41,640 nucleotides of DNA, taken from IMG/VR virus record IMGVR_UViG_3300049791_000049, positions 1 through 41,640 of that record; one strand, written 5' to 3'. Below are positions 22,921 to 29,529 of this stretch, piece by piece; within the stretch, counting starts at the first letter, position 1; every line of letters begins with the position of its first letter. The notes under the pieces were generated by a model, which made no database searches, had not been told where the DNA came from, and was given only the letters and a program-made list of their open reading frames with translations. Origin of the DNA: a virus. The position numbers and the translations under genes are program-made.

Positions 22921-23819
22921 GGCCGCCACCCGGTCGGGTCGTGGTCGACGTCGACCGAGTAGAACGGGTCGAACACCTCAGCCGCAGCCGAGTCAGCCGG
23001 GTCCGGGTCGTCGCCCCAGTCGGCCAGCTCGTAAACAGCCGGCTCAGGACGGCGGCGGAAGGCCACCCAGAGGACGGCGAGCAACGCGGCCAGGACCAGC
23101 AGGGTGAACCCGTTCGCCGGGGGAATGACCGGCAGGTGGTCGACGAGGTAGCCGAGCTTCCCGGACGCGGCGGCGAGCAGGAGCATCCCGCCGCCCAGGC
23201 CGGCCACCGGGACGATGAGGGAGAGTCCGGCGTGGCCCTGGTCTCGGGGTCGGTGACTGGTGTGCTGTTGGCCAGCAGTTCGGCGCGAGCCGAGGCCAGT
23301 GCGTCGGCCATGGTGCGGGGGCGGCAGGGTCGGGTCAGCGAGGACGGTCGGCTGCCCGAGGGAGCTGACCCGCAGCACTTGGTCGCCGTCGTGCAGGCGC
23401 AGGATGCCGTGCTCCCGCAACCAGGCGTCCGGCCGGTTCAGGGTCGAGCGGAGGACGGTGCCCGTGTAGTGGCGTCCGCCGTCAGCCTCGGACCAGTAGT
23501 CGGCCAGCACGTACTCCGGGTCGACGGGCGGGGCGATCACGGCGCGGGCGGCTTGGAGGGCGGCGATCAGGTCGTCGACCTCGGCCACGGTCAGCCGGTT
23601 CGTCGCGCTGCCCATACCGCGCTCGACGACCTCCACCACCACGTGCTGCTGGTCCTCGTCGGTGTCGACCTCGACGCACCCGCCGTCCCACGCCTCGCAG
23701 ACGCGGACCGGCCACTTCGGGCGTGAGGTGGGGAGGCCGGGCACGGGGGGTAGCCCGGCCTCCCCGGTAGCCCCGGCCGCACGGGGGGGAACGGCCGGGG
23801 TGTTCTTGGATGCGGTCAT
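22917..23819 (-). CDS. two-TM membrane protein with probable frame disruption in the middle
   Basis: 300 aa as read. N-terminal part (residues 30-160) is soluble, with VRVCEAWDGGCVEVDTDEDQ and HVVVEVVERGMGSATNRLTV. Then come two TM segments (about 197-216 and 227-247) and an acidic tail. Between about 23321 and 23225 the third-position GC pattern moves to another frame, where it begins ATG GCC GAC GCA CTG. The switch starts at a run of five G (23317-23321). Either two compensating single-base errors or a real change occurred, so residues 167-197 may be wrong. ATG 23819. Confidence 0.6.
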   Translation of the reverse strand: MTASKNTPAVPPRAAGATGEAGLPPVPGLPTSRPKWPVRVCEAWDGGCVEVDTDEDQQHVVVEVVERGMGSATNRLTVAEVDDLIAALQAARAVIAPPVDPEYVLADYWSEADGGRHYTGTVLRSTLNRPDAWLREHGILRLHDGDQVLRVSSLGQPTVLADPTLPPPHHGRRTGLGSRRTAGQQHTSHRPRDQGHAGLSLIVPVAGLGGGMLLLAAASGKLGYLVDHLPVIPPANGFTLLVLAALLAVLWVAFRRRPEPAVYELADWGDDPDPADSAAAEVFDPFYSVDVDHDPTGWRP

Positions 23820-24217
23820 GCGGACACCTGCCTGGTGTACGCGGCCACTGCCTTCGCGTCAGCGATGAGCTGCCTGAGGAAGACGATCGCCTCGGACTCA
23901 TCGAGATCGAGGAACAGGTGCTCCGCCGCCTCCAGGTCGAGGCCGAGCAGTTCGCGGCCCGCGACCTCGGGGTCGGTCACGCCGTAGTCGGGCAGCGAAA
24001 CACCGTCGATCTCGAAGCCGTCATCCCAGGGCCGCCACGTGAACTCGACGCCGGGGCTGAGCGCTATGGCCCACCCGGCGACGCAGTGCGTGGTCCCGCA
24101 GTCGCGGCGCATCCCGTAGTACTGCTGGTCGTGCAGTTCGGGGTGTTCGGTGATCTGGGCGAGGACTTTCTCGGCGAGGTCGATGTTCAGGGTCGGGGTG
24201 TTCTCGGGGGCGCTCAC
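23816..24217 (-). CDS. hypothetical protein, 133 aa
   Basis: 133 aa. Shows TLNIDLAEKVLAQITEHPEL, CGTTHCVAGWAIALSPGVEF and EAAEHLFLDLDESEAIVFLR. The phrase C-x3-HCVAGWA is a recognisable motif of a small family found in actinophages and bacteria, of unknown function. GTG start 24217 overlaps the next stop. Mid-confidence on the gene, none on the role. Confidence 0.72.
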   Translation of the reverse strand: MSAPENTPTLNIDLAEKVLAQITEHPELHDQQYYGMRRDCGTTHCVAGWAIALSPGVEFTWRPWDDGFEIDGVSLPDYGVTDPEVAGRELLGLDLEAAEHLFLDLDESEAIVFLRQLIADAKAVAAYTRQVSA

Positions 24218-24465
24218 GGGAGCACCGGGCCACGCGTCGGCAGCACGTCCGTGCGGCACGACAGGTCACCCTTGGCCAGGGTGATCGCCACACCGTGCTT
24301 GCTCGACGCGTAGTAGACCCGGTTGCCGTGATCGCAGAAGCTGACGACCCCGAAGTGGCGGGGCGCGGCGTCCGCTGACCCGCCGCCGAGGACGAGGGCG
24401 ACGAAGATCAGGGCGGCGAGAGTGGCGGCGCTGGCGGCGGCGAGGATGCGCTTGGTCGCCTTCAT
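24214..24465 (-). CDS. small secreted or membrane-anchored protein
   Basis: 83 aa. N-terminal signal/anchor: MKATKRILAAASAATLAALI and a further hydrophobic run to about residue 27, followed by GGGSADAAPR with an A-x-A-like cleavage site. The short mature part has two cysteines (FCDHGNRVYY, DLSCRTDVL), possibly a disulfide outside. ATG 24465 overlaps the regulator stop. Export to the host surface early in infection is an inference. Confidence 0.68.
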   Translation of the reverse strand: MKATKRILAAASAATLAALIFVALVLGGGSADAAPRHFGVVSFCDHGNRVYYASSKHGVAITLAKGDLSCRTDVLPTRGPVLP

Positions 24466-24695
24466 GATGTGGCCGCCGTCTCGGTGTCGGTGTCTGGAGT
24501 GCGCTCGCCGAGCGCTTTCGCGGCGGCGACTTCAACGGAGGTGTAGCGGGCGTGGCCCATCGGGGTCCGGAAAGCGGGCTTGACCAGGCCTTTCGCCTGC
24601 CACCGCTGAAGCGTCCGCTTGTCGATGCCGAGGACGCGGCAGAACTGCACCGGGCCCATCGGGATCTCGTTGGTGGAGCTTTCGGAGGAGGTCAT
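24462..24695 (-). CDS. small MerR/excisionase-type HTH regulator
   Basis: 77 aa. VQFCRVLGIDKRTLQRWQAK and the following GLVKPAFRTPMGHARYTSVE match the MerR-like helix-turn-helix and wing (residues 17-57). No effector domain. It is the first gene of the early operon, and its ATG lies 7 bases after the -10 box of the leftward promoter, so the transcript is probably leaderless. It probably binds the operator-like dyad at 24737-24754 and controls itself and the divergent cassette. It could also be an excisionase, but no integrase is visible. Confidence 0.8.
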   Translation of the reverse strand: MTSSESSTNEIPMGPVQFCRVLGIDKRTLQRWQAKGLVKPAFRTPMGHARYTSVEVAAAKALGERTPDTDTETAATS

Positions 24696-24702
24696 GTCGC
24701 AG

Positions 24703-24732
24703 ACCGTATGCCACTACCCGCCACCACGTCAA
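24703..24732 (-). promoter_or_regulatory. leftward early promoter, leaderless start
   Basis: Minus strand: TTGACG (24727-24732), 18-base spacer, TACGGT (24703-24708). The start codon of the regulator begins 7 bases after the -10 box, so the expected mRNA starts at or next to the A of ATG. A CCCGCCAC half-site lies in the spacer. Confidence 0.6.
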
Positions 24733-24754
24733 CGCCGTGGCGGGTTCCCGCCAC
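24716..24754. promoter_or_regulatory. operator-like dyad and half-site between divergent promoters
   Basis: GTGGCGGG-TT-CCCGCCAC (24737-24754) is a perfect 8-bp dyad. A third CCCGCCAC copy lies at 24717-24724, which also makes a 9-bp inverted repeat with 24737-24745. The dyad lies just upstream of both -35 boxes, and the half-site is in the spacer of the leftward promoter, a typical MerR-type position. Probable binding site of the HTH protein encoded next to it. Confidence 0.65.
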
Positions 24755-24784
24755 TTGACTTACTGTCAGCATGTGCCGCACTAT
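24755..24784 (+). promoter_or_regulatory. rightward promoter of the divergent cassette
   Basis: TTGACT (24755-24760), 18-base spacer, CACTAT (24779-24784). A leader of about 30 bases with GGAG (24810-24813) leads to the ATG at 24822. The -35 box touches the operator-like dyad. Confidence 0.55.
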
Positions 24785-24821
24785 GTCGCCACGCCATTTT
24801 ATCCGAACTGGAGAAACCGCT

Positions 24822-25481
24822 ATGACCGACAACTACCCACAACCCCCCAGCTACCCGACCGCCTACCAGCACGTCATCACCGAACGGTCCCGCCCCAACC
24901 ACGTCCTGCACTTCGTCCTCACCCTGCTGACCTGCGGCTGGTGGTCGAACGTGTGGATCGTCCTCACCGCCCGCTACTGGGGTGTCGGCGACTACCGCAA
25001 CCCCACCGAACGCCCCGGCATGAAGCGGCGCACGATCATCGCCGTCCTCGTGCTGGTCGCCCTGAACATCGCCACAGCCGTCGCCCTCAGCGCCGCACTC
25101 ACCGCATCCTCGACCAGCTCGGCCTCACCGACGATCGCGGTCGGCACCACCGGCGACTCGACCACCGGGGACACCGCGCCCGCCCGGCCGACCATCACCA
25201 CCGCGAACTACTCGATCAAGGTCAAAACACTGTCCAAACACTGCTTCGGATCGGCCGGCTGCAACATCGAAGCCCGCCTCACCCTGTCCGGCGACCCGAT
25301 CACCGACGGTGTCCCCGTCGAGCTGACCGTGAAGGTCACCGGCAGTGAGGACGGCCCGGACGTCGAGACGATCACCCTCGACGAGGACGGCCACTACGAC
25401 GCCCCCGAAGTCCTTCTCTCGACCCGGTCGGCGGCCATGAAGATCCGGGCGAAGATCACCGACCTCGAGATCGTCGACTGA
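24822..25481 (+). CDS. two-TM protein with exported domain, first gene of divergent cassette
   Basis: 219 aa. Residues 25-50 (NHVLHFVLTLLTCGWWSNVW, then IVLTARYW) form a hydrophobic hairpin like a motif found in actinobacterial membrane proteins. A second TM follows at about 70-92 (TIIAVLVLVALNIATAVALS). After a Ser/Thr-rich linker, residues 125-219 are beta-rich, with two Cys (HCFGSAGC) and repeated V-E-L-T-V-K-V-type strands; this part is probably outside the cell. Start ATG 24822 with GGAG 8 bases upstream. Role unknown; surface alteration or exclusion of other phages is an inference. Confidence 0.8.
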   Translation: MTDNYPQPPSYPTAYQHVITERSRPNHVLHFVLTLLTCGWWSNVWIVLTARYWGVGDYRNPTERPGMKRRTIIAVLVLVALNIATAVALSAALTASSTSSASPTIAVGTTGDSTTGDTAPARPTITTANYSIKVKTLSKHCFGSAGCNIEARLTLSGDPITDGVPVELTVKVTGSEDGPDVETITLDEDGHYDAPEVLLSTRSAAMKIRAKITDLEIVD

Positions 25482-25482
25482 A

Positions 25483-26169
25483 ATGCCTGTCGGCTGGGAC
25501 GACATGGCGGACCGGGCGCGCCGGGCCGCCCAGGAACGCATGGCCAAACGCCAGCAGGACCGCCAGCGAGCCGAACGGCTCGTACGCGACATGTTCTCCG
25601 ACCCGGAGAAACGACCCACACCACCGACCTTTCAACCACCTATCAGAACGGGGAACACCAGCATGGAGAACATCGAGGAAGCGACCGCCGCGCTCGCAGG
25701 CATCGCCTCAGCCACCATGGACCAGATCAACCACCTCGGCCTCTACAAGGCCGGGATCGAGGAAGACGCCGCCGCGATCAGCGCATCGAAGGCGTCGCTC
25801 GAGGTCCTGGCCGCCGAGATGGCTGATCAGGTGTCGATGACCGAGCAGACGCAGGCGATCGTCGAGGAGATCCGTGAGTACGTCGAGGGCCTCGCTGAGC
25901 TGAACGCGGCGAACGGGCAGACCGCGACCGCTGACCGGTGCGCTGCCGCCCTGGAAGAGATCGAGCGGGTCAAGGAAGCCGCGCAGGTCGCGCAGGACGC
26001 GACGGAGAGGTTGAAGAACGAGTTGACCGTGCCGATCCAGATGGCCGCCGACCTGTCGGAGGATCTCGCTGGGCGCGCTGAGCAGACGGACGACGTGCGG
26101 GCGCGGATGTCTCAGGTGCGGCACGAGTCCGACTCAGCGCAGGTCGCGGTCGACGCCATCGACGGATGA
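25483..26169 (+). CDS. coiled-coil protein, second gene of divergent cassette
   Basis: 228 aa. Residues 1-40 are very basic and helical (ADRARRAAQERMAKRQQDRQ). After a Pro-rich hinge (residues 45-58), residues 60-228 are a long helical rod with heptad spacing (AEEMADQVSMTEQ-like stretches, EIREYVEGLAELNAANG, ERVKEAAQVAQDATERLKNE). It resembles methyl-accepting or phage structural rods in composition only. The ATG is 1 base after the previous stop; MENIEEATAALAG at 25663 is a possible internal start. Unknown function, perhaps an oligomeric partner of the two membrane proteins. Confidence 0.75.
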   Translation: MPVGWDDMADRARRAAQERMAKRQQDRQRAERLVRDMFSDPEKRPTPPTFQPPIRTGNTSMENIEEATAALAGIASATMDQINHLGLYKAGIEEDAAAISASKASLEVLAAEMADQVSMTEQTQAIVEEIREYVEGLAELNAANGQTATADRCAAALEEIERVKEAAQVAQDATERLKNELTVPIQMAADLSEDLAGRAEQTDDVRARMSQVRHESDSAQVAVDAIDG

Positions 26170-26396
26170 GCGGCCTCGTCTTCTGGGTGGCCGGGGTCTA
26201 CTCCGGTGCCCTGCCCGCCGCCGGTGCCGCTTACGCGATGGGTCGGCGGGCGGGATGGCACAAGGGTGTCGCGGATGAGCGGGAGGCTGATGCCCGGTTC
26301 AAGGATCAGATGCGCCGCCGAACCGCCGAACTCCAGCACCAGGCCGATGAACACATCTGCTACCCCGGGTGCCCCGGCACTGACCCCGCCGCGTAG
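26166..26396 (+). CDS. single-TM protein, third gene of divergent cassette
   Basis: 76 aa. N-terminal TM (LVFWVAGVYSGALPAAGAAY), then a charged helix (ADEREADARFKDQMRRRTAE) and a C-terminal HICYPGCPG. ATG 26166 overlaps the coiled-coil gene stop (ATGA), so the two are coupled. The stop is followed by the terminator at 26410-26446. Unknown role. Confidence 0.72.
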   Translation: MSGLVFWVAGVYSGALPAAGAAYAMGRRAGWHKGVADEREADARFKDQMRRRTAELQHQADEHICYPGCPGTDPAA

Positions 26397-26409
26397 CTGC
26401 AAACGACGA

Positions 26410-26446
26410 AACCGCCCCGCGACCTCAGTAGAGGTGCGGGGCGGTT
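26410..26446. terminator. bidirectional terminator between convergent operons
   Basis: AACCGCCCCGC (26410-26420) pairs with GCGGGGCGGTT (26436-26446), with an inner ACCTC/GAGGT stem (26422-26426, 26431-26435) and an AGTA loop. It lies between the ends of the rightward cassette and the leftward 26475 gene, so it can serve both strands. Confidence 0.88.
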
Positions 26447-26474
26447 CCCTTGGTTCTATTCCGGTGTGGCCAGG

Positions 26475-26954
26475 TTACCCGGCGACCGCCATCGCGAGCG
26501 CGGTCCGTGTCGTCATCTGATCGTCGGCCAACTGCGGGTCGAGCCAGGCGATCAACCGGTCGACCCTCTCGGCGTACCCGGTCACGTTGTCGGCCTTCAC
26601 CCTCGCCTGCCGCTGCCAGGCGTGTAGTTGTGCCCGGTTCGCGTCGAGGAGGTTGACGAACCGGTTCGGGCCGACCTCGATGCGGGTGGGGACGTCACCG
26701 AAGAGCTCGATCATCATCTGCAAGTCGGCCGTCGGCTGGCCGACTTCCTTCGACCGCTTCCCCAGCCACTCATTGAGCTTGCCTCGTGCCCAGTCGCGGA
26801 AGACGTCGCGCATGAGGTCCGGAATGAGATCGGGCCTGTCTCCGGACGCCCACCGTACGAGCAGATCGAGTGCGGCTTCCTGATCGGTCTTTCCGGCGAG
26901 GACCCTCTGACCGATCTTGTCGACCTCGACGCGAAACGCTGTCGGCGTCCTCAT
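26475..26954 (-). CDS. hypothetical protein, last gene of the leftward transcript
   Basis: 159 aa. Helical, with AFRVEVDKIGQRVLAGKTDQ, LIPDLMRDVFRDWARGKLNE and RQARVKADNVTGYAERVDRL, ending AALAMAVAG-like. No known family seen. Start ATG 26954 (MRTPTAF) overlaps the stop of the HTH gene by 4 bp, so the two form one unit. Its end faces the bidirectional terminator. Confidence 0.7.
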   Translation of the reverse strand: MRTPTAFRVEVDKIGQRVLAGKTDQEAALDLLVRWASGDRPDLIPDLMRDVFRDWARGKLNEWLGKRSKEVGQPTADLQMMIELFGDVPTRIEVGPNRFVNLLDANRAQLHAWQRQARVKADNVTGYAERVDRLIAWLDPQLADDQMTTRTALAMAVAG

Positions 26955-27196
26955 CGGACCTCCCCGACGGTGTCGCATTCCGCTTGGGGGCTGTCGCATA
27001 TCGCCTCGTTATGCGACGGCGATTGCGACAGCGATTCGAGGAATTGGTTGTGCCAGCGAGCGAGGTCGCGGCGGACGGTTTCATGGTGGACGCCTGTCAT
27101 GTCTGCGATCTCTCGCAGCGACAGCTTCCCTTCGGCGTGCAATCGCACATGCAGCTCGACGAGACCTTCCCGGTCTCCGATCTTCCTTCGGCTCAT
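26951..27196 (-). CDS. HTH DNA-binding protein
   Basis: 81 aa. Residues about 24-48 (KLSLREIADMTGVHHETVRR) form a helix-turn-helix of the resolvase/HTH_38 kind, with a basic N-terminus. ATG 27196 follows a GGGAAGAGAG ribosome site and the hairpin at 27216-27255. It is the first of two coupled genes isolated from the late operon by hairpins, so it may have its own promoter within 27197-27316, though I see none clearly. A regulator is likely. Confidence 0.76.
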   Translation of the reverse strand: MSRRKIGDREGLVELHVRLHAEGKLSLREIADMTGVHHETVRRDLARWHNQFLESLSQSPSHNEAICDSPQAECDTVGEVR

Positions 27197-27215
27197 TGCT
27201 CTCTTCCCTGAGAAT

Positions 27216-27255
27216 GCAGCAGCCCCCGCCTCAGGGAGGGCGCGGGGGCTGCTGC
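27216..27255 (-). terminator. terminator after the late operon
   Basis: A 14-bp perfect stem, GCAGCAGCCCCCGC (27216-27229) with GCGGGGGCTGCTGC (27242-27255), and a 12-nt loop. It lies downstream of the holin gene and upstream of the HTH gene, and probably ends late transcription. No T-run. Confidence 0.78.
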
Positions 27256-27287
27256 GGTGGTGAGGTTACCCGGTTGGGCACCTCGGG

Positions 27288-27313
27288 CTAAGTCGCACGG
27301 CCGTGCGACTTAG
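27288..27313. repeat. perfect 26-bp palindrome
   Basis: CTAAGTCGCACGG (27288-27300) is followed directly by its own reverse complement (27301-27313), with no spacer. It begins 4 bases after the holin stop. It could form an 11-bp hairpin with a GGCC loop as a first terminator, or be a dimer-protein site. Confidence 0.85.
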
Positions 27314-27316
27314 AGG

Positions 27317-27493
27317 TCAGTTGGTCGGTGGCCGGTTGGGGATCTGGAAGACGGCCACCCCGGCCACGATCGCGGCGCCGACGATGGCGCTGACCTCGAG
27401 GCTGGTGAACCCGTCCGGGTACGCGGTGACGGCGGCCGCGAGTGCAGCGGCGACGGAGGCGGCGAGCGCCTTCCGGATGCTTGCGAGCGACAT
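27317..27493 (-). CDS. holin
   Basis: 58 aa. Small protein with two hydrophobic segments: about residues 9-26 (AASVAAALAAAVTAYP) and 34-50 (VSAIVGAAIVAGVAVFQIPN), ending NRPP. The pattern, with a Pro-Asp-Gly turn and a closing PNRP, matches short holins of actinophages encoded downstream of the endolysin. It would form membrane lesions that time lysis. Start ATG 27493 (MSLASIRKAL). Confidence 0.75.
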   Translation of the reverse strand: MSLASIRKALAASVAAALAAAVTAYPDGFTSLEVSAIVGAAIVAGVAVFQIPNRPPTN

Positions 27494-27519
27494 GGCTTCT
27501 CTCCTTCGAATCAGTGGGG

Positions 27520-27912
27520 TCAGTGGCAGCCGAACGCGCCGGCGAGGGTGGTGGCCCGGCCGATCACGTCGCGGCCGCGGTCGCCTTCCGGTCCGGCGGG
27601 TGGTTGTGGGTCGGTCGGGCCCGGGATGAGGATCGTGACCATCGGGCACATCTTGTGCTGCAGGGCGGTGACCCGGTTGTGGTTGTCGACGACGACGCCG
27701 CCGAGCGCGATGAGGATGATCGCGCCGATAGCGATCGCGATCCAGGTGGTGCGGGTCTGACGGCGGATGTCCTTGCGGAGGCCCTCGATGTACCCGGCGG
27801 TCAGGACGCCTTGCGAGATGAGCTGTTTCGCGACCTGGACGACGTCGTCGAGGTCGGCTCCCCGATCCGGCTTCTCCACGTGGTCAGTGATCTTCTCGGG
27901 GCCGGTCGTCAT
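27520..27912 (-). CDS. lysis-cassette membrane protein, 130 aa
   Basis: 130 aa. A helical N-terminal part (residues 1-52), one TM (about 56-76, WIAIAIGAIILIALGGVVVD), then a Pro-rich tail with CPMVTILIPG and a final Cys. It could be a second holin or a spanin-like envelope protein. ATG 27912 has AAGGA upstream and is overlapped by the small gene at 27884-28051. Position between endolysin and holin is the main argument. Confidence 0.68.
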   Translation of the reverse strand: MTTGPEKITDHVEKPDRGADLDDVVQVAKQLISQGVLTAGYIEGLRKDIRRQTRTTWIAIAIGAIILIALGGVVVDNHNRVTALQHKMCPMVTILIPGPTDPQPPAGPEGDRGRDVIGRATTLAGAFGCH

Positions 27913-28051
27913 CGTGGGGTGTCCTTTCCCGGAGCCGGTCGACTTCGTCCTGAAGTTGCTGCGTCACGAGGGTGTGCACTCGCAGCCAGTCGTCCAGTGC
28001 CAGTAAGACTTCTTCGACGGTGCGCTGAGGTTGCTTCTCAGGTGGTGCCAT
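27884..28051 (-). CDS. small charged helical protein in lysis cassette
   Basis: 55 aa. Mostly one amphipathic helix (TVEEVLLALDDWLRVHTLVT, then QQLQDEVDRLRERTP). No membrane segment. It overlaps the start of the next gene by 29 bp in another frame. A possible cytoplasmic regulator of the lysis membrane proteins; this is an inference. Confidence 0.6.
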   Translation of the reverse strand: MAPPEKQPQRTVEEVLLALDDWLRVHTLVTQQLQDEVDRLRERTPHDDDRPREDH

Positions 28052-28055
28052 GCGG

Positions 28056-28316
28056 CTACCTGCGCTCACTTCGGGAGTAGTCCACGAAATCGCGTGTCGC
28101 GCGGGTCGATTCCAGGAGGGCGGGAAGGACCTTGTCGATGAGTTCGCGGACGAGAGCATCTTTGGCAGCTCGCTCGGAATCAGCACGGTCACGCTCCCTT
28201 TTCCAGGCCACCCAGAAGAACGCGATGGCGACGATGGCGACCGCACCGATCGGCCCGGCCGCGAGCAGGGAACCGGTGACACCCTGGACAACCTCAGGTG
28301 TCACCGTCCCGAACAT
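28056..28316 (-). CDS. lysis-cassette membrane protein, 86 aa
   Basis: 86 aa. TM at about residues 16-38 (LLAAGPIGAVAIVAIAFFWV), then a long charged helix (KRERDRADSERAAKDALVRE). One TM plus a cytoplasmic coil is a common layout for phage holin-associated proteins. ATG 28316 overlaps the amidase stop (TGATG). Confidence 0.7.
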   Translation of the reverse strand: MFGTVTPEVVQGVTGSLLAAGPIGAVAIVAIAFFWVAWKRERDRADSERAAKDALVRELIDKVLPALLESTRATRDFVDYSRSERR

Positions 28317-29188
28317 CAGCCGGCGGTGGGATCGAGTGCACTGCCCAGCTTCGCCAGCGCGGCCTCAGCGGCGGCCTGCGCGACCGCTTGGATCTCGACC
28401 GGGGTGATATCGCCGGTGCCCTTCGTCGCGGCGGTGAGCGCGGCGAGGGTGGCTGCTTCCCGAGCGGTGCTGGCCTTGATGAACGCGTTTAGCTCCTGCT
28501 CGAGCTTCCGGACACTGGTCGGGTAGCGCAGCATCAGCCCGAGCGTTACTTCGTCGCCGGCCTTGTAGTCGCCGCCCCAGATCTTCGCGTCGGTCGGGGT
28601 CAGCTTGATCTTGTCGTCCCAGTTCACGTCGGGCTCCTTCGCAGCAGTCTTCAGGTTGACCTTCAGCACATCGGCCCGGAACTTCACCATGTCGAAGTCG
28701 GGGTCCGTCTTCCTGCCCTTCGGCGAGCAGGTCTCCTTGTGCCCGCGGACGTCGGAGACGGACAGGTGGAACTCGGCGATCAGCGCCCGGCACAACTGGT
28801 GGTAGGCGTCCATCTGCGCCGGGGGCCAGTCCGTCTTCGTCCCCGGCACACCCTTCGCCTCAGCCTCGATGCCCACCGCGTACGAGTTCTGGTAGTCCGT
28901 TTTCAGGCTGACCCCGGCGTGATTGCACTTCCCCGCGGCCACCACATGCACTGTGCCGTCCACGGCGAGCAGGTAATGGGCGAGCGGCCCGGGCAAACCC
29001 GGCCGGCCGTGCACGACAGTGCCCAGGGATGGGGCGTTACCTGATGCGCCACCGTTCGCCGTGTGGTGGCAGGTGATGGTGCGGACGCCGAGCATCCCAC
29101 CCGGTCTGCCGGCGGACTTCCAGCCCGGTTGCTCAACGACTTTCAGGCCTGCCTTGCGGGCGACGTCGGCGAGCTGGGTGAGCATCAT
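28316..29188 (-). CDS. endolysin, N-acetylmuramoyl-L-alanine amidase (Amidase_2)
   Basis: 290 aa. Cleaves the amide bond between MurNAc and the stem peptide at lysis. The catalytic zinc site is visible: ITCHHTANGG (about residues 38-47) and VRGHKETCSPKGRKTDPDFD (about 150-169), the second zinc His and the C-terminal Asp/Cys region. The stretch between has SYAVGIEAEAKG with the structural Glu. Residues 180-290 form a second part with a long Ala-rich helix, possibly for wall binding or oligomerisation. ATG 29188 has AAAGGA at a good distance. Confidence 0.92.
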   Translation of the reverse strand: MMLTQLADVARKAGLKVVEQPGWKSAGRPGGMLGVRTITCHHTANGGASGNAPSLGTVVHGRPGLPGPLAHYLLAVDGTVHVVAAGKCNHAGVSLKTDYQNSYAVGIEAEAKGVPGTKTDWPPAQMDAYHQLCRALIAEFHLSVSDVRGHKETCSPKGRKTDPDFDMVKFRADVLKVNLKTAAKEPDVNWDDKIKLTPTDAKIWGGDYKAGDEVTLGLMLRYPTSVRKLEQELNAFIKASTAREAATLAALTAATKGTGDITPVEIQAVAQAAAEAALAKLGSALDPTAG

Positions 29189-29199
29189 CAGGTTTCCTT

Positions 29200-29523
29200 T
29201 CAGGGGGTCGGGGTGAACGTGCCGATCTTCCGCCAGCCCAGCGACGACCATGCCGGGCTACCGGACACGGCCGGGGACCACTGCGTGTTGTTCGTCGGGG
29301 CCACCCACCGCACCACCGCGCTGGCGCCGGTGTCGGACTTCTCCAGCACGTCGCCCACGGTCAGGGGGATGGACACCACGGTCAGGATGCCTGCGGGAAG
29401 GGGCACGGCCGCGGTCAGGAACCCGCCGTTGTCGTCGACCACCCGCACGGACGCGGTCAGCCCGTCGCCGGCCACCGCTGTCACTGCTGCCCGTACCGTC
29501 ACGATCACGCCTGGAATCAGCAC
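29200..29523 (-). CDS. small tail-tip or structural protein
   Basis: 107 aa, beta-rich (VIVTVRAAVTAVAGDGLTAS, GGFLTAAVPLPAGILTVVSI). No family recognised. It lies between the baseplate hub gene and the endolysin, usually the place of minor tail or receptor-associated genes. GTG start 29523 has AGAAGGTGA upstream. Confidence 0.62.
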   Translation of the reverse strand: MLIPGVIVTVRAAVTAVAGDGLTASVRVVDDNGGFLTAAVPLPAGILTVVSIPLTVGDVLEKSDTGASAVVRWVAPTNNTQWSPAVSGSPAWSSLGWRKIGTFTPTP

Positions 29524-29529
29524 GCCGGG

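Noticed and set aside
24462-24695. Excisionase as the main call for the small HTH protein
   Set aside because: Without an integrase or attachment site the regulator reading, with its operator next to it, is simpler; I keep excisionase as an alternative.
27288-27313. Telomere-resolution (protelomerase) site
   Set aside because: The palindrome is much shorter than known sites and no protelomerase gene is present.
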